Shown here: in pieces, positions 52,378 to 62,539 of the stretch
Numbering within the stretch: position 1 is the stretch's first letter
How the letters are laid out: each line of letters opens with the position of its first letter
From: Chamaesiphon minutus PCC 6605
Lineage (GTDB): Bacteria; Cyanobacteriota; Cyanobacteriia; Cyanobacteriales; Chamaesiphonaceae
Direction: 5' to 3'
DNA length: 64,000 nucleotides
Assembly (NCBI RefSeq): GCF_000317145.1
Contig: NC_019697.1
Span: 1,302,001 to 1,366,000, forward strand
Translations under genes and position numbers: made by a program
Notes under the pieces: generated by a model
Seen by the model: only the letters and a program-made list of their open reading frames with translations
Database searches by the model: none
What the model was told of the DNA's origin: nothing

Positions 52378-53625
52378 TCAGGACAAGACTTGCTGAGTTT
52401 TGGCGTCGGGTTTGAGTGCGAAAGTAGCAATTAAGATGCCTAAAATCGAAAGAATTGCCGTTGGAATAAAGGCATTAGTATAACTACCAAAAATATCTTT
52501 GGCACTACCTGCAACTATGGTGCCCACCAATGCGCCTGCCCCATAAGCTGTAAAAACGATGCCATAGTTTTTAGTGTAGTTAGTAGGATTAAACATCGAC
52601 AGTGTGGCAGTAGGGGCGATCGCCAGCCATCCGCCCAGAGATAACCACAGTAGCGCGAAGGCGAAAAAATAATTGGCAACTTGACCTTTGCCAGTATTTA
52701 GCATCACGATCGAGGCGATCAAAATCATTACAAAAGAGAGAATAGCTGCCATTTTGGGCTTGATCCGATCGGTCAACCAACCGAACATGGGGCGACCGAC
52801 ACCGTTAAAGATCGCAAAAATCGATACCGACGCCGTAGCCATATTGGTGTCGAGTCCGACGATCTCTTTGCCGACGTTATTCGCAATTCCCACTGCCATC
52901 AAACCAGCTAGGGTACCGATCGCATAGCAGCTCCATAGGGCAAAAAAGCTGGGCGAACTCAGCAAGCGATCTGGCTCGGTGCTGGCGGGACTGGATGTAA
53001 ACTGGGGGCTGGGTTGCCAGTCTGCGGGTGGAAATCTAAGCTGGGTAGCGATCGCAAGTAAGATGGCGGTAAAAGCTACCCCGAAAATTCTAAATGTGCT
53101 GTCGATACCGTAAGTAGCGATAAAATATCCGGCTAGCGGTGCGGTAATTAATGGCGATAGACCGAATCCGACTACGGTTAAACCGACAGCCAAACCCTTG
53201 CGATCGGGGAACCACTTAGCCGTTACCGCGATCGGGACGCCATAGACAATCCCAATGCCAGCTCCAGCAATCAGACCGTAGGTGATGACCAGTAGGGGAA
53301 TACTGGTGGCGAAACTAGAGAGAAAATAACCCAAGCCGACGATCGATCCCCCCACCGCAGTTACTTTCGATGCCCCATAGCGTTCGATATATCTGCTGGC
53401 GATCGGCATTAAAATGGCAAATACTACCAGCAAGGTGGCGAAGGGGAGTAAGGTATCTGTCGCCCCAATTGTCATGCCTTGCTTTTTAAAAGCTTCTGTC
53501 AGCGGCTTGCGAAAAATGCTCCAGGAATAAACCGTACCCAAACAGAGCATTGCGGTAATGCCTAGGGGTAAAAATAGCCATCGACCTTGCCGTGCGGCTA
53601 AGCCAAATATTTTCAGGTCGTTCAT
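52378..53625 (-). CDS. OFA-family MFS transporter (oxalate/formate antiporter type)
   Basis: A 415-residue protein with 12 predicted membrane helices. The start WLFLPLGITAMLCLGTVYSW followed by SIFRKPL, the loop KWFPDRKGLAVGLTVVGFGL after helix 4, and GRPMFGWLTDRIKPK between helices 6 and 7 are signatures of the OFA subgroup of major facilitator proteins. Members exchange small carboxylates; substrate not deducible. The gene stands alone, convergent with the coiled-coil gene. Confidence 0.9.
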   Translation of the reverse strand: MNDLKIFGLAARQGRWLFLPLGITAMLCLGTVYSWSIFRKPLTEAFKKQGMTIGATDTLLPFATLLVVFAILMPIASRYIERYGASKVTAVGGSIVGLGYFLSSFATSIPLLVITYGLIAGAGIGIVYGVPIAVTAKWFPDRKGLAVGLTVVGFGLSPLITAPLAGYFIATYGIDSTFRIFGVAFTAILLAIATQLRFPPADWQPSPQFTSSPASTEPDRLLSSPSFFALWSCYAIGTLAGLMAVGIANNVGKEIVGLDTNMATASVSIFAIFNGVGRPMFGWLTDRIKPKMAAILSFVMILIASIVMLNTGKGQVANYFFAFALLWLSLGGWLAIAPTATLSMFNPTNYTKNYGIVFTAYGAGALVGTIVAGSAKDIFGSYTNAFIPTAILSILGILIATFALKPDAKTQQVLS

Positions 53626-54017
53626 CGTATTTTATTTTACCTCCATAGTCCAGACATAATTTATCGAGATCGGGGACGATCGCAAAGCGAGTTTTCCCCT
53701 GTTAAGGCACGGTGGTTTCATCCAGAAGAATAAAATTACCACACCTTAGTACTTAGTCATTAACCGCCCGTGATTTATCTACGGGCTACCCCGATCGAGT
53801 CCACTGAAGTGGACTTTAGCTATGAGCACCACACTTAAGTCGCGGGCGGTTGAGAACGATCTTATTGCCTATCATTCGATCGACAATAAGATCGATCTTT
53901 AGCAATCTCTATCGCCGATATTTTTTGACAGAGTCCAATCTTCGACTATAGCAGCTTCTCCTAATCCGACGATCGCAAAATGATAATATTTGTTATCGAT
54001 CGCGCTCGCTCGTCCCA
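53626..54017. repeat. Intergenic region with an inverted-repeat element
   Basis: AACCGCCCG (53762-53770) and CGGGCGGTT (53843-53851) bound a 90-base unit with an inner perfect hairpin AGTCCACT/AGTGGACT at 53798-53815. The sequence CGTGATTTATCTACGGGCTA inside is a common cyanobacterial repeat theme. The rest of the region shows no gene and should carry the promoters of the divergent OFA and TPR genes. Confidence 0.6.
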
Positions 54018-54074
54018 ATGTTTTCAATAATTAGAGCATCCAAAAATCCAACGTCATGGGAGACATGGGCAACA

Positions 54075-54983
54075 ATGAGCGACCATCATGTTTCGATTGC
54101 TGATGCAGCGGCGCGACAGCCGCAGGGAACCGCCAGCAAAGCATCCGATCGGATAGACAGCCAGCCGTTCGATCTCGACACCAAACAAGTTAAAAATTAC
54201 AATCGACAAGGTATAAATAAGCACTCTTCAGGCGATCTAGTCAGTGCGATCGCGGAATACGATCGGGCGATCGAGTTAAATCCTAACTATGCGAAAGCTT
54301 ACAATAATCGCGGCTTGGCAAAAGGACAATTAGGAGATTTGGCAGGCGCGATCGCCGATTACAACCGGGCGATTAATCTCGATCGCAACTATGCCAAGGC
54401 TTACTACAATCGGGGTCGAGCTAGAGTAGAAACTGGTAACATCGCCCCAGCGATCGCCGATTATAGTTGGGCGATTAAACACGCTCCTCATTATGCCAAG
54501 GCTTATTATTATCGGGGTTTAGCCAAGTTAAATGTAGATGACAAACAATCGGCAATTGCCGACTTCGATCGAGCCATTGAAGTCTCACCAAATTATGCCC
54601 CAGCGTATTATCACAGAGGCAATACCAAACACGATGTCGGCGATATTGTTGGGGCGATCGCTGACTTCGATCGATCGATTGAGATCGCACCCGGAGAGAT
54701 CGGTGCTATTTATCATCGCGGTACTATCAAAGGCGAAATAGGCGATAATGCTGGGGCGATTTATGACTACGATCGGGTACTCGCTCTCGATCCCAATTAT
54801 GCCAGAGCTTACTACAATCGCGCTCTCAATAAAGTTAAATTAAAAGATAAACCAGGTGCCATCTTTGACTTCGATCGAGCAGCCACTTTGTTCCACGAAC
54901 GGGGAGAAATAGATGGTTATCGCAGAGCGATTCACAAGCTAGAACGAGAATATAATATTCGGTTTCAATCGAGTAAACACTAA
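54075..54983 (+). CDS. Tetratricopeptide repeat protein
   Basis: About 302 residues from the ATG at 54075 (MSDHHVSIADAAARQ); an ATG at 54018 is also in frame. Seven consecutive TPR units of 34 residues follow a 50-residue leader, for example AIAEYDRAIELNPNYAKAYN and NRGLAKGQLGDLAGAIADYN, and an eighth partial unit ends the protein. No signal peptide is visible. Such proteins are protein-interaction scaffolds; partner unknown. A strong terminator follows. Confidence 0.88.
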   Translation: MSDHHVSIADAAARQPQGTASKASDRIDSQPFDLDTKQVKNYNRQGINKHSSGDLVSAIAEYDRAIELNPNYAKAYNNRGLAKGQLGDLAGAIADYNRAINLDRNYAKAYYNRGRARVETGNIAPAIADYSWAIKHAPHYAKAYYYRGLAKLNVDDKQSAIADFDRAIEVSPNYAPAYYHRGNTKHDVGDIVGAIADFDRSIEIAPGEIGAIYHRGTIKGEIGDNAGAIYDYDRVLALDPNYARAYYNRALNKVKLKDKPGAIFDFDRAATLFHERGEIDGYRRAIHKLEREYNIRFQSSKH

Positions 54984-55008
54984 TTAATTATCTCAGGCAA
55001 ATATCGAA

Positions 55009-55048
55009 ACAGAGCGAGTGTATATTTCTACACTCGCTCTGTTTATGG
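55009..55048 (+). terminator. Rho-independent terminator after the TPR gene
   Basis: ACAGAGCGAGTGTA (55009-55022) pairs perfectly with TACACTCGCTCTGT (55029-55042) with a 6-base loop, followed by TTTAT. It may act on both strands, since the next gene is convergent. Confidence 0.8.
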
Positions 55049-55135
55049 GTACAGCGATCTGCTGTAAAGTTGAAGATCGATTTTGTAAATACCAATTACG
55101 TCCTACTCTGTCTTTTCATAAAGAAGTAGTTAAAA

Positions 55136-55459
55136 TTAACGAATGCTAGGGTCGCGGTATGCAGGGGCATCATCGCGACGTGTAGTAGTGTGAGTTTCCT
55201 CTTTGCGTCGTCCCAATAGTCCGAATAAACCAAGCAAACCAGTCAATCCCCACAAACCTGGATGATTATTGTTTTCGTAATTAGTGGTAGTGGTAGTGCC
55301 AGTGGTGCCAGTAGTTCCAGTAGTACCAGTGGTACCAGTAGTGCCATCAGTTCCACTACCGGATGTTTGAGCCGAAGCAGGTGCAGTCATCGGGATAACT
55401 AAGACGCTGGTGGCGAGGAGACCAGCACTGATGAATTTTACTAAAGATGATTTTTGCAT
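55136..55459 (-). CDS. Secreted WGxxGxxG-type small protein
   Basis: A 107-residue protein. The signal peptide is MQKSSLVKFISAGLLATSVL, then VIPMTAPASAQ with cleavage after ASA. A tract of TGT triplets (GTTGTTGTTGTTG) follows, caused by a 9-base DNA repeat. The C-terminal signature WGLTGLLGLFGLLGRRK is the WGxxGxxG motif: a hydrophobic anchor followed by basic residues, as in sorting tags. It is likely periplasmic or membrane-held. Function unknown. Confidence 0.82.
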   Translation of the reverse strand: MQKSSLVKFISAGLLATSVLVIPMTAPASAQTSGSGTDGTTGTTGTTGTTGTTGTTTTTNYENNNHPGLWGLTGLLGLFGLLGRRKEETHTTTRRDDAPAYRDPSIR

Positions 55460-55841
55460 GAGTTTGAACTCCGGATAGTTGCTATGTGGTCTGTCTTTCG
55501 CAGTAGGCGGTTAAAAACTGCTCGCGAGCGATTTGGGTCGTCAGCTCGATTCCTTACTACTGTAGCCGAGCTAGTTTTTAAACAAATCTGTCTTAAGTAC
55601 CATGTTTAAAAAACTTAGATAGTCCGAAAGGTGTAAGGAAAAAATCGCCAACAATTCTTCGATCGGCTCGAAATTATTGCCAGATACCCAGAGAAATTTA
55701 CTACCGATTGTCGCCCACCATTCACTCACCTAACGTTATTTCTAAGACAGAAGATTGGGTATTTTGCATGATAATCTACACTGTGGCGACGACTCGGCTT
55801 TTTTGTGTTGTTGCATCATCACTCGCTTATCGCCAAAACCC

Positions 55842-58136
55842 ATGTATCAATTTCAGGTTATTGCACATACACAACCTGGTGAAGTCATTGCCCTGGTGGG
55901 TTCTACACCCGAATTGGGAGCGTGGGATATCACCAGATGTATTCGCCTGCATACCAGTGGCGATCGCTATCCTTTGTGGCGGACAAATACCGCCATCGAT
56001 ATCCAGCTATCGGCAGAGTCGATCGATGGCCGAAAAGTAGAATATAAGTATATAAAGATCGACGCGCAGGGCTGTGGACATTGGGAATCGTTCGGGTTCG
56101 ACCGTTGGCTGCCGATCGAGCCTCAGAGTCGCTCGAACACGATCGTGGTCGATGATGGTGCATTTGGGTATTTGCAACCTCATCCCTTTGGCTATATTCA
56201 ATCGCCAACGATCGAAACCGCCGAGCCAGAAGATTCGCAAGGTCTCAAAATTCTGGTCATTGGCAGTTCGGTCGCTGTCGGTCAAAAAGCGTGGTTATTA
56301 GCAGGCTGGACATCGCTATTGGCAGAGTCCGTGCGCCAAAAATACGGACACAGACTGATTAATGTTGCGGAGGCTGGAGCCAACGTCGGTAGAACGATCG
56401 AGCGGTTTGGTGCGGCGGTCGCCCCAGAACAACCAGATGTAGTTATTATTGCCCTGTCGCTGGGGAATGAAGGTCTAGCTCACTGTCCGCCCCACCAACG
56501 CCGAGCCGTACAGCGCAGATTTGAAAGCGGCTTGCAGCAACTCGTGCAAATGACCAGGGCACTGGGCGCACGTCCGATTTTAGGTGGAGTCTATCCACAT
56601 GGCGATTATACTTCCGAACATCACTGGTGGTTGCAAGATACCCACAAGCGGATGCTTAAGTGGGGCGTGCCAGTCCTCGATTGGTTGGGAGTGTTGGATA
56701 ATGGTGGCGGACGCTGGAAAGCAGGGATTTCTTTCGACCCCGCGCATCCCAATACAGTCGGGCACCGTCTGATGTATGAGGCGATCGATTTACAGGTATT
56801 CCAGATCGACAAAGACGAATTAGCCTCAGAGCGACAACGCTTCTGGCAACCCAACGAAGTGCCGCTTTATCTCGATAATGCTGGATTTTCAATCTGTGCT
56901 TGTCTCGCCCAAAAGCGGTTGCGGATTAACAATCCATCCCCCAATAGCTACACCATCGCGCCCTATTGGTTGGAATTACAAACTGTACTCAAAAGTAAAG
57001 CCGGATTGATGCCCGGTATCTATCTTGCCACCGATCGCCAGCCCAGAACGCTCCCTTATTTTGCCGTCGCAGCAGATGGCTCGATCGCGACGACGATCGC
57101 CATTCCAGCAGGAACTGAATGGGAATACAGCGCAGCTTTCAATCTATTCGATTCCAACAACTCCCAAGTTTTGTTTTATGACGAACAATTAGGGATTTGG
57201 CAACAGGACGAGCGTCAATTGTGGGTAATTAACGAATCCGACCACGAGTACAATCTGCAACCGATGTGGACGGAGGTGCAAAACGCACTCAGAGCTTTGC
57301 CAGCAGGTGTATATGCAGATCCACAACATCCCGATCTACCCTTCCGAACGCTGCTGATTGGTGGCAACGGACTAGAGAGTCGGGTCAAAATTCCGGCGCA
57401 GTCTGCCATCATGTTTGAATACCAGTGCGAATTAACCCAAATCGAGCGGGTGGGGATTATTCCACTCGGAGATCGATGTGCGGCGCGGATGATGCTGTAC
57501 AAAATGGGTTACGATGGCCCAGCCTTCCCCTTCGATCTAACGCGGACTACCAATATTGCCGATATCGCCGATATTATCGACAACGGTTTTGATGAGATGT
57601 GGAATCCCAACCTACTACATTTCGATTCATTCATCCGCAGAATTTACCACCAAAAATGGTTAGGATTGTCATTTGCCCACGAGGTAGAAGATAACGAAAA
57701 CCCGATCGACGATCTGTCGATGTCTGTCATTCACGATCGAATGCGATCGCGTTACACCGCACGCGCCCATAGGTTTTGGTATACCCTCAAACATGCCGAC
57801 AAACTGCTATTCATCCGCACCGGAATTGCCGATCGGGGTGGCACGATCGATCTACTCGACAAGCTCGCCAAACACTGTCAGGGCAAGCCATTTCAATTGA
57901 TGCTCCTCTCGCCCCAATCCTCAGATGAGTTTGTCGATCTGCCCGAAGTGTTGCACTACAATCTCGAATTCAATCCCGATCGAATGTATGAAGATGTGGG
58001 ACACTGGCTGTATTGTACGGACATCATGCGCGGCATTCTCGACTCGATCGGGGTTTCTAGCAAAAATCTGTTCTGGTGCCCGCCCAATCCCCCCCAGGAG
58101 CTGCCTAAGCCCGATCTGGTAAGCGGAAACGTTTGA
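55842..58136 (+). CDS. CBM20 / SGNH-hydrolase / DUF1796 fusion protein
   Basis: About 764 residues from the ATG at 55842 (MYQFQVIAHTQPGEV). Residues 1-110 form a CBM20-like starch-binding domain (VGSTPELGAWDI, VEYKYIKID). An SGNH/GDSL-type hydrolase follows at about 140-340: ILVIGSSVAVGQKAWLLAGW with nucleophile Ser, LSLGNEG and the catalytic pair in DPAHPNTVGHRL. The C-terminal 220 residues resemble DUF1796 putative papain-like cysteine peptidases (IPLGDRCAARMMLYKMGYDG, PAFPFDLTRT, WLGLSFAHEVEDN). It may act on glycogen-bound or surface polysaccharide esters. No signal peptide is seen. The fusion order is unusual. Confidence 0.75.
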   Translation: MYQFQVIAHTQPGEVIALVGSTPELGAWDITRCIRLHTSGDRYPLWRTNTAIDIQLSAESIDGRKVEYKYIKIDAQGCGHWESFGFDRWLPIEPQSRSNTIVVDDGAFGYLQPHPFGYIQSPTIETAEPEDSQGLKILVIGSSVAVGQKAWLLAGWTSLLAESVRQKYGHRLINVAEAGANVGRTIERFGAAVAPEQPDVVIIALSLGNEGLAHCPPHQRRAVQRRFESGLQQLVQMTRALGARPILGGVYPHGDYTSEHHWWLQDTHKRMLKWGVPVLDWLGVLDNGGGRWKAGISFDPAHPNTVGHRLMYEAIDLQVFQIDKDELASERQRFWQPNEVPLYLDNAGFSICACLAQKRLRINNPSPNSYTIAPYWLELQTVLKSKAGLMPGIYLATDRQPRTLPYFAVAADGSIATTIAIPAGTEWEYSAAFNLFDSNNSQVLFYDEQLGIWQQDERQLWVINESDHEYNLQPMWTEVQNALRALPAGVYADPQHPDLPFRTLLIGGNGLESRVKIPAQSAIMFEYQCELTQIERVGIIPLGDRCAARMMLYKMGYDGPAFPFDLTRTTNIADIADIIDNGFDEMWNPNLLHFDSFIRRIYHQKWLGLSFAHEVEDNENPIDDLSMSVIHDRMRSRYTARAHRFWYTLKHADKLLFIRTGIADRGGTIDLLDKLAKHCQGKPFQLMLLSPQSSDEFVDLPEVLHYNLEFNPDRMYEDVGHWLYCTDIMRGILDSIGVSSKNLFWCPPNPPQELPKPDLVSGNV

Positions 58137-58298
58137 GCGATCGCATTACTGGATCTCGTTCTAAGCTCGACTTTATCCATCAATCCTTGACGATTTTAAA
58201 CCTGTTGCCATCACTAGTTAGAGTCCCAGTAGGGTGGGCACTGCCCACCATCAAGGTTGCAGGTGATTCTAGCATTCAAAATAAGTATGCTGACCTAC
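58137..58298. other. Short spacer between convergent genes
   Basis: No gene or clear terminator. TAGGGTGGGCACTGCCCACC near 58230 contains a GTGGGCA-CTGCCCAC palindrome often seen between cyanobacterial genes, which may serve as a bidirectional terminator. Confidence 0.4.
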
Positions 58299-59789
58299 TT
58301 AGATCGATCGAAATAGCTCCACCACTGCGGGTTTAGTTACTTTCCCCATCACATTGCGCGGTAACTCAGCGACTACCAGAATTTGAGTCGGTACCTTATA
58401 AACTGCCAATCGTTCCTTTGCCCAACTCCGCAAAGTTGCCAATGTTAACTGGCATTGCGGCTCTAAAACTAACGCCGTACATACCCGTTCGCCCCATTCG
58501 GGATCGACGACACCCACCACAGCACATTCCTGAATGGCTGGATGCGATCGCAATACCTCTTCGATTTCGAGCGCGGAAACCTTATAACCGCCAGTTTTGA
58601 TAATATCGACACTCATCCGCCCCAAAATTCGATAGTTGCCATCCTCTACTACCGCCAAATCCCCGGTGCAAAACCAGCCAGATTGGAAAGCCTTAGCAGT
58701 TGCTGCTGGGTTTTGCCAATATTCTAGAAATACGCCTTGGCTCTTGACTTGAATTTCGCCGGGAGTGCCTGGTGGAACTAGTTCTCCATTCTCGTCCACC
58801 AATCTTACTTCCACTTGCGGTAAAGGTGTCCCGACAGAGCCAGCAGTTCTCTGTCCATGTAATGAGTTCGATATTGCCATGCCAATTTCAGTCATGCCAT
58901 AGCGTTCGAGGAGAAAATGGTTGCTTATCGTCTGCCACTTTTCTAATACTGTCACTGGCAAGGCTGCCGAACCAGATACCATCAGGCGCATTTTGGCGCA
59001 GCTATCAGATAACTGTTGTTGACGCTCTCGATCGGCATGTTCCCACGCATTAATCAACTTTACATAAATCGTCGGTACGGCCATAAATAAGGTTAAATGG
59101 CCTTCACTAATCCGATTCCATACGGTTTCGGCATCGAATTTGGCTAACATCTGACATTCTGCCCCCGCCCATAAAGCACAAGCTAAGACATTGACAATTC
59201 CATGAATATGGTGTAAGGGGAGTACGTGCAAAATGCGATCGCGTGCAGTCCATTCCCAAGCATCGATCAGGCTCGTGACTTGAGCTTGGATATTTTGATG
59301 GGTTGTCACCACCCCTTTGGGTTTGCCTGTGGTGCCGCTGGTGTAGAGGATCAGGGCGCGACGGGTAAGCTCGATCGGTGGAAGTAGTGCGATCGAGTCT
59401 GGCAGCGGTTCTGAAGTAAGGATAAAGCGTAAATTGTGGGCTTGCGCGATCGGACGTAAACTGTCCTCAAAATCTGGATGAGCGATGACGATCGATACAC
59501 CAGCATTGGTAATGACATATTCCAACTCCGGACGCGGATGGACGGTACACAGTGGTACCGCAATCCCGCCAGCTCGCCAAATCCCCCATAGGGTAGCCGC
59601 ATATTCAAACCCAGACGGGATCGTAAAGGCCACTCGCCGCTCCTGCAAATCGGCGTTATTCTCAAGCAGATGTGTCGCAATCTGACTGGATGCGTGCAGC
59701 AAATCCCGATAAGTAAATACTCCCGCTGTAGTAGCGATCGCTATTTGTTGGTCGTAGATCTTAGCACGCTCGATCGCCGGGAGATTCAT
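58299..59789 (-). CDS. AMP-forming acyl-CoA synthetase (malonyl-CoA synthetase/MatB-like)
   Basis: A 496-residue ANL-superfamily enzyme. The AMP-binding motif is LILYTSGTTGKPKGVV at about residue 147; the A5 motif is LERYGMTEIGMAIS; A7 is GWFCTGDLAVVEDGNYRILG; and the hinge continues SVDIIKTGGYKVSALEIEEV. The catalytic Lys is in the C-terminal lid, LPRNVMGKVTKPAV. It activates a small organic acid through an acyl-adenylate to its CoA thioester. Overall pattern and length resemble MatB or related short acid synthetases, but the substrate cannot be read directly. Confidence 0.85.
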   Translation of the reverse strand: MNLPAIERAKIYDQQIAIATTAGVFTYRDLLHASSQIATHLLENNADLQERRVAFTIPSGFEYAATLWGIWRAGGIAVPLCTVHPRPELEYVITNAGVSIVIAHPDFEDSLRPIAQAHNLRFILTSEPLPDSIALLPPIELTRRALILYTSGTTGKPKGVVTTHQNIQAQVTSLIDAWEWTARDRILHVLPLHHIHGIVNVLACALWAGAECQMLAKFDAETVWNRISEGHLTLFMAVPTIYVKLINAWEHADRERQQQLSDSCAKMRLMVSGSAALPVTVLEKWQTISNHFLLERYGMTEIGMAISNSLHGQRTAGSVGTPLPQVEVRLVDENGELVPPGTPGEIQVKSQGVFLEYWQNPAATAKAFQSGWFCTGDLAVVEDGNYRILGRMSVDIIKTGGYKVSALEIEEVLRSHPAIQECAVVGVVDPEWGERVCTALVLEPQCQLTLATLRSWAKERLAVYKVPTQILVVAELPRNVMGKVTKPAVVELFRSI

Positions 59790-59989
59790 TTTGGGTTACG
59801 GTGTTAATAGGTGGGTGATGGGGGATTTAGGTCTAATAAACAAAGTCCAACAAACTTGTAAACACACCGTAGGGTGGAGAGGGGAGTAAGGAACGATCGA
59901 ATTCTAACTTTAAAATCTCGATTGGTAATGATATGGTACTACCAACAGGCAAACCAAGCAGCATATGGCGATGAGCTAACTAGATCTGG

Positions 59990-62449
59990 ATGTCCGATTT
60001 ACCCATTATCTCGCTAACCGAATTACCACTAATTTTAGCAGGGCCAATTCTGCGGCGCACTACGCCCAGGTCGGTCACAGTTTGGGTTGCACTCCAAGTA
60101 GCTTGTCGAGTCGAGCTGCGGGTGTTGGCGACGGAGGATAATGGCAACCAGATCGGGGAGAGTTTGCTATCGGGGAGTCGGGAAACGATCGCCTTAGGCC
60201 CGCACCTACATATTATCGCTGTCACGGCAACGGCAGAGGGGAGTCTAGAATTAGCAGCAGATCGAGTCTACGCCTACGACTTAATCTTCTCGGATGGCAA
60301 TCGTCAGATTCCCGATCGATCGCTACAACAGGCAATCTCTGTGCCGCATGTTTCGCACGATCGAATTAGCTATTTCGCACATGGTTATCCTACCTTTGTC
60401 CTGCCCTCCAGCCAGATTTCAGATTTGCGAATCGTCCATGGCTCCTGTCGCAAACCGCACGGGGAGGGATTCGATGCTTTGTCTATTCTCGATAGTCTCC
60501 TCGCCGAATCGGCAGATCTCCCGTCACAACGTCCCCAGCAACTGTTTCTCACTGGCGACCAAATTTATGGTGATGATGTCGCCGAGCCGTTGTTATGGGC
60601 AGCTAGTCAACTGAGTGAGACGCTATTAGGATGGACGGAACGATTGCCCGTGCGCAATCCCAGCTCGCGTCAGATCGAGTATCGGCTGGTAAATGAATTT
60701 GCCCCTGGGTTGCGCGCCGAGATCGCCACTCGACAAGCGGGCTTTACGGCTGGGTTGCGCGATCGCCGCAAGAAAGTTACCAGTCATTTATTCAGTCTGG
60801 GAGAATATTATGCAGTCTATTTGCTCGCCTGTTCGCCCGTGTGTTGGCCGCAGCGATGGCCATCGGGTGGTGCAGTAACTAAGGATCGTCACGTTGCCAA
60901 ACAGTGGGAGCGGGATTTGAAACAATTGCAGAAATTTGTCGAGGGATTGGGGCGAGTGCGTCGCGCCTTAGCCAATATTCCCATGTATGCCATCTTCGAC
61001 GACCATGATGTTAGCGATGATTGGAATCTCAATCAGGCTTGGTGCCTGCGGGTATTGGGGAAACCGTTGGGCAAGCAGGTGGTGCAAAACGCGCTCCTGG
61101 CCTATGCAATCTTTCAAGGCTGGGGAAATACCCCCGATCGATTTGAGGCGGGTACATCGGGCGGGAAACTACTAGCTGCTGCCCAAAAATGGTCGTTAAG
61201 TAGGGGCACAGATCTTGCTGCCAATTTAGAGATCGCCCGCTTGGTAGGAATGCCCCAGAGCGATTCGCGCACGGGGTTGCCCAAATTTACACTCGATGGG
61301 GAGGTGGCGATCCTCGATCGCGACCCAGAGGCACTCACTTGGCATTATACGATCGCTAGTAATTGTCATGAAGTCATGGTGTTGGATACGCGCACTTGGC
61401 GGGGTTATCATCTCGATCGATCGCCCATCGAGCCGCCGATGTTATTGTCACCGACAGCATTCGAGCGACAGTTAATCGAGCCGCTCCAAGCCAAATCGCC
61501 CACCGCTGCACCTGTAGCCACATTTATCGTCGCACCTACCAATTTATTTGGATTGAAAATCATCGATCGGATTCATAAATGGTCGCTCGAACGCAATCGC
61601 GTATTTGCTACAGATGTTGGCGATGCCTGGAATATCCATACCCCAGCTCTGGCGCAACTGATAACCACGCTCTTTGCCCATCGCGATACCGTAGTGGTGT
61701 TATCTGGAGATATTCACTATGGCGCAGTGGTGCGATTATCCCATCTTCAGCTCGATACGGCAGGGGTGGGGACTAGGGGACGGGGGGACGAGGGGAGGGG
61801 ATTGGGAGGGATTGGGCTTATTGCTAAGACGCATGACTCTAGCTTAGAGTCGTCACAACGTCAGTCATCGTTACTGGTGCAATTAACGGCTAGCGCGCTC
61901 AGAAATGAGGAACCGATTACCAAGCTGCTGCATACACGCTTGAAAGAGTGGTTATTTCCCGAAAAAATTCGGTACTCACTCGGCTGGGATCGGCCACCCG
62001 AAATGTTAGCATTTCGATCGCGACTGTCTCGCCGCGATCGCCAAAACCCCCACGATTGGGAATGCGTTCTGGAATGGATTCCCCGCCAGCAGACTACTGT
62101 GGCTAGTTTTGAGCGCAAAGCTGCGAGGGAGAGAGGGAGACTGACACAGCGCAATGTGGTGGGCGGTCGATTGAGTCATGTAGATCGCGATCGCGTATAT
62201 GCTATGCCTACTCGATCGATTGCTGGAAACTTCCAACTCAAACCCTACGTACAGCGATTGATGTGGTGGAAATCTCGCTGGTTTCAAGATGGTCGCGAGG
62301 TGGTGGGGCTAAATAATTTGGCAGTGGTAAGATGGCAATCGCAGACGATCGTCCAAGATCTCTATTGGCGCGCGCCCTGGCTGCCGACTCCAATCGTCTA
62401 CAGTCGTTTTATCGCTACGCTCGATCGCGATAATAACTTAAGTTGGTAA
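59990..62449 (+). CDS. PhoD-like metallophosphatase family protein
   Basis: An 819-residue protein of the PhoD-like/alkaline phosphatase D superfamily. Metal-binding motifs are LRIVHGSCRKPHGEGFDALS, LFLTGDQIYGDDVAEPLL, AIFDDHDVSDDWNLN and VVLSGDIHYGAVV, in the usual order. The N-terminal beta-sandwich (PLILAGPILRRTTPRSVTVW) precedes the enzyme. No signal peptide is visible. Near 61760 a low-complexity G-rich insert (GTRGRGDEGRGLGG) interrupts the domain in frame. It would hydrolyse phosphodiesters or monoesters; substrate unknown. Confidence 0.85.
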   Translation: MSDLPIISLTELPLILAGPILRRTTPRSVTVWVALQVACRVELRVLATEDNGNQIGESLLSGSRETIALGPHLHIIAVTATAEGSLELAADRVYAYDLIFSDGNRQIPDRSLQQAISVPHVSHDRISYFAHGYPTFVLPSSQISDLRIVHGSCRKPHGEGFDALSILDSLLAESADLPSQRPQQLFLTGDQIYGDDVAEPLLWAASQLSETLLGWTERLPVRNPSSRQIEYRLVNEFAPGLRAEIATRQAGFTAGLRDRRKKVTSHLFSLGEYYAVYLLACSPVCWPQRWPSGGAVTKDRHVAKQWERDLKQLQKFVEGLGRVRRALANIPMYAIFDDHDVSDDWNLNQAWCLRVLGKPLGKQVVQNALLAYAIFQGWGNTPDRFEAGTSGGKLLAAAQKWSLSRGTDLAANLEIARLVGMPQSDSRTGLPKFTLDGEVAILDRDPEALTWHYTIASNCHEVMVLDTRTWRGYHLDRSPIEPPMLLSPTAFERQLIEPLQAKSPTAAPVATFIVAPTNLFGLKIIDRIHKWSLERNRVFATDVGDAWNIHTPALAQLITTLFAHRDTVVVLSGDIHYGAVVRLSHLQLDTAGVGTRGRGDEGRGLGGIGLIAKTHDSSLESSQRQSSLLVQLTASALRNEEPITKLLHTRLKEWLFPEKIRYSLGWDRPPEMLAFRSRLSRRDRQNPHDWECVLEWIPRQQTTVASFERKAARERGRLTQRNVVGGRLSHVDRDRVYAMPTRSIAGNFQLKPYVQRLMWWKSRWFQDGREVVGLNNLAVVRWQSQTIVQDLYWRAPWLPTPIVYSRFIATLDRDNNLSW

Positions 62450-62539
62450 GCGCGCCGCAAGGCGGTCGAAAGTGGTATGGCTTTAGGATGTAAAATATCG
62501 GCAGGAGATCCATCCTTAATTTTTCCAGAGCAGACAACC

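Noticed and set aside
55280-55340. Short tandem repeat in the secreted protein considered as a repeat element
   Set aside because: It is a codon-level repeat giving TGT triplets inside a real gene; no evidence of mobility.
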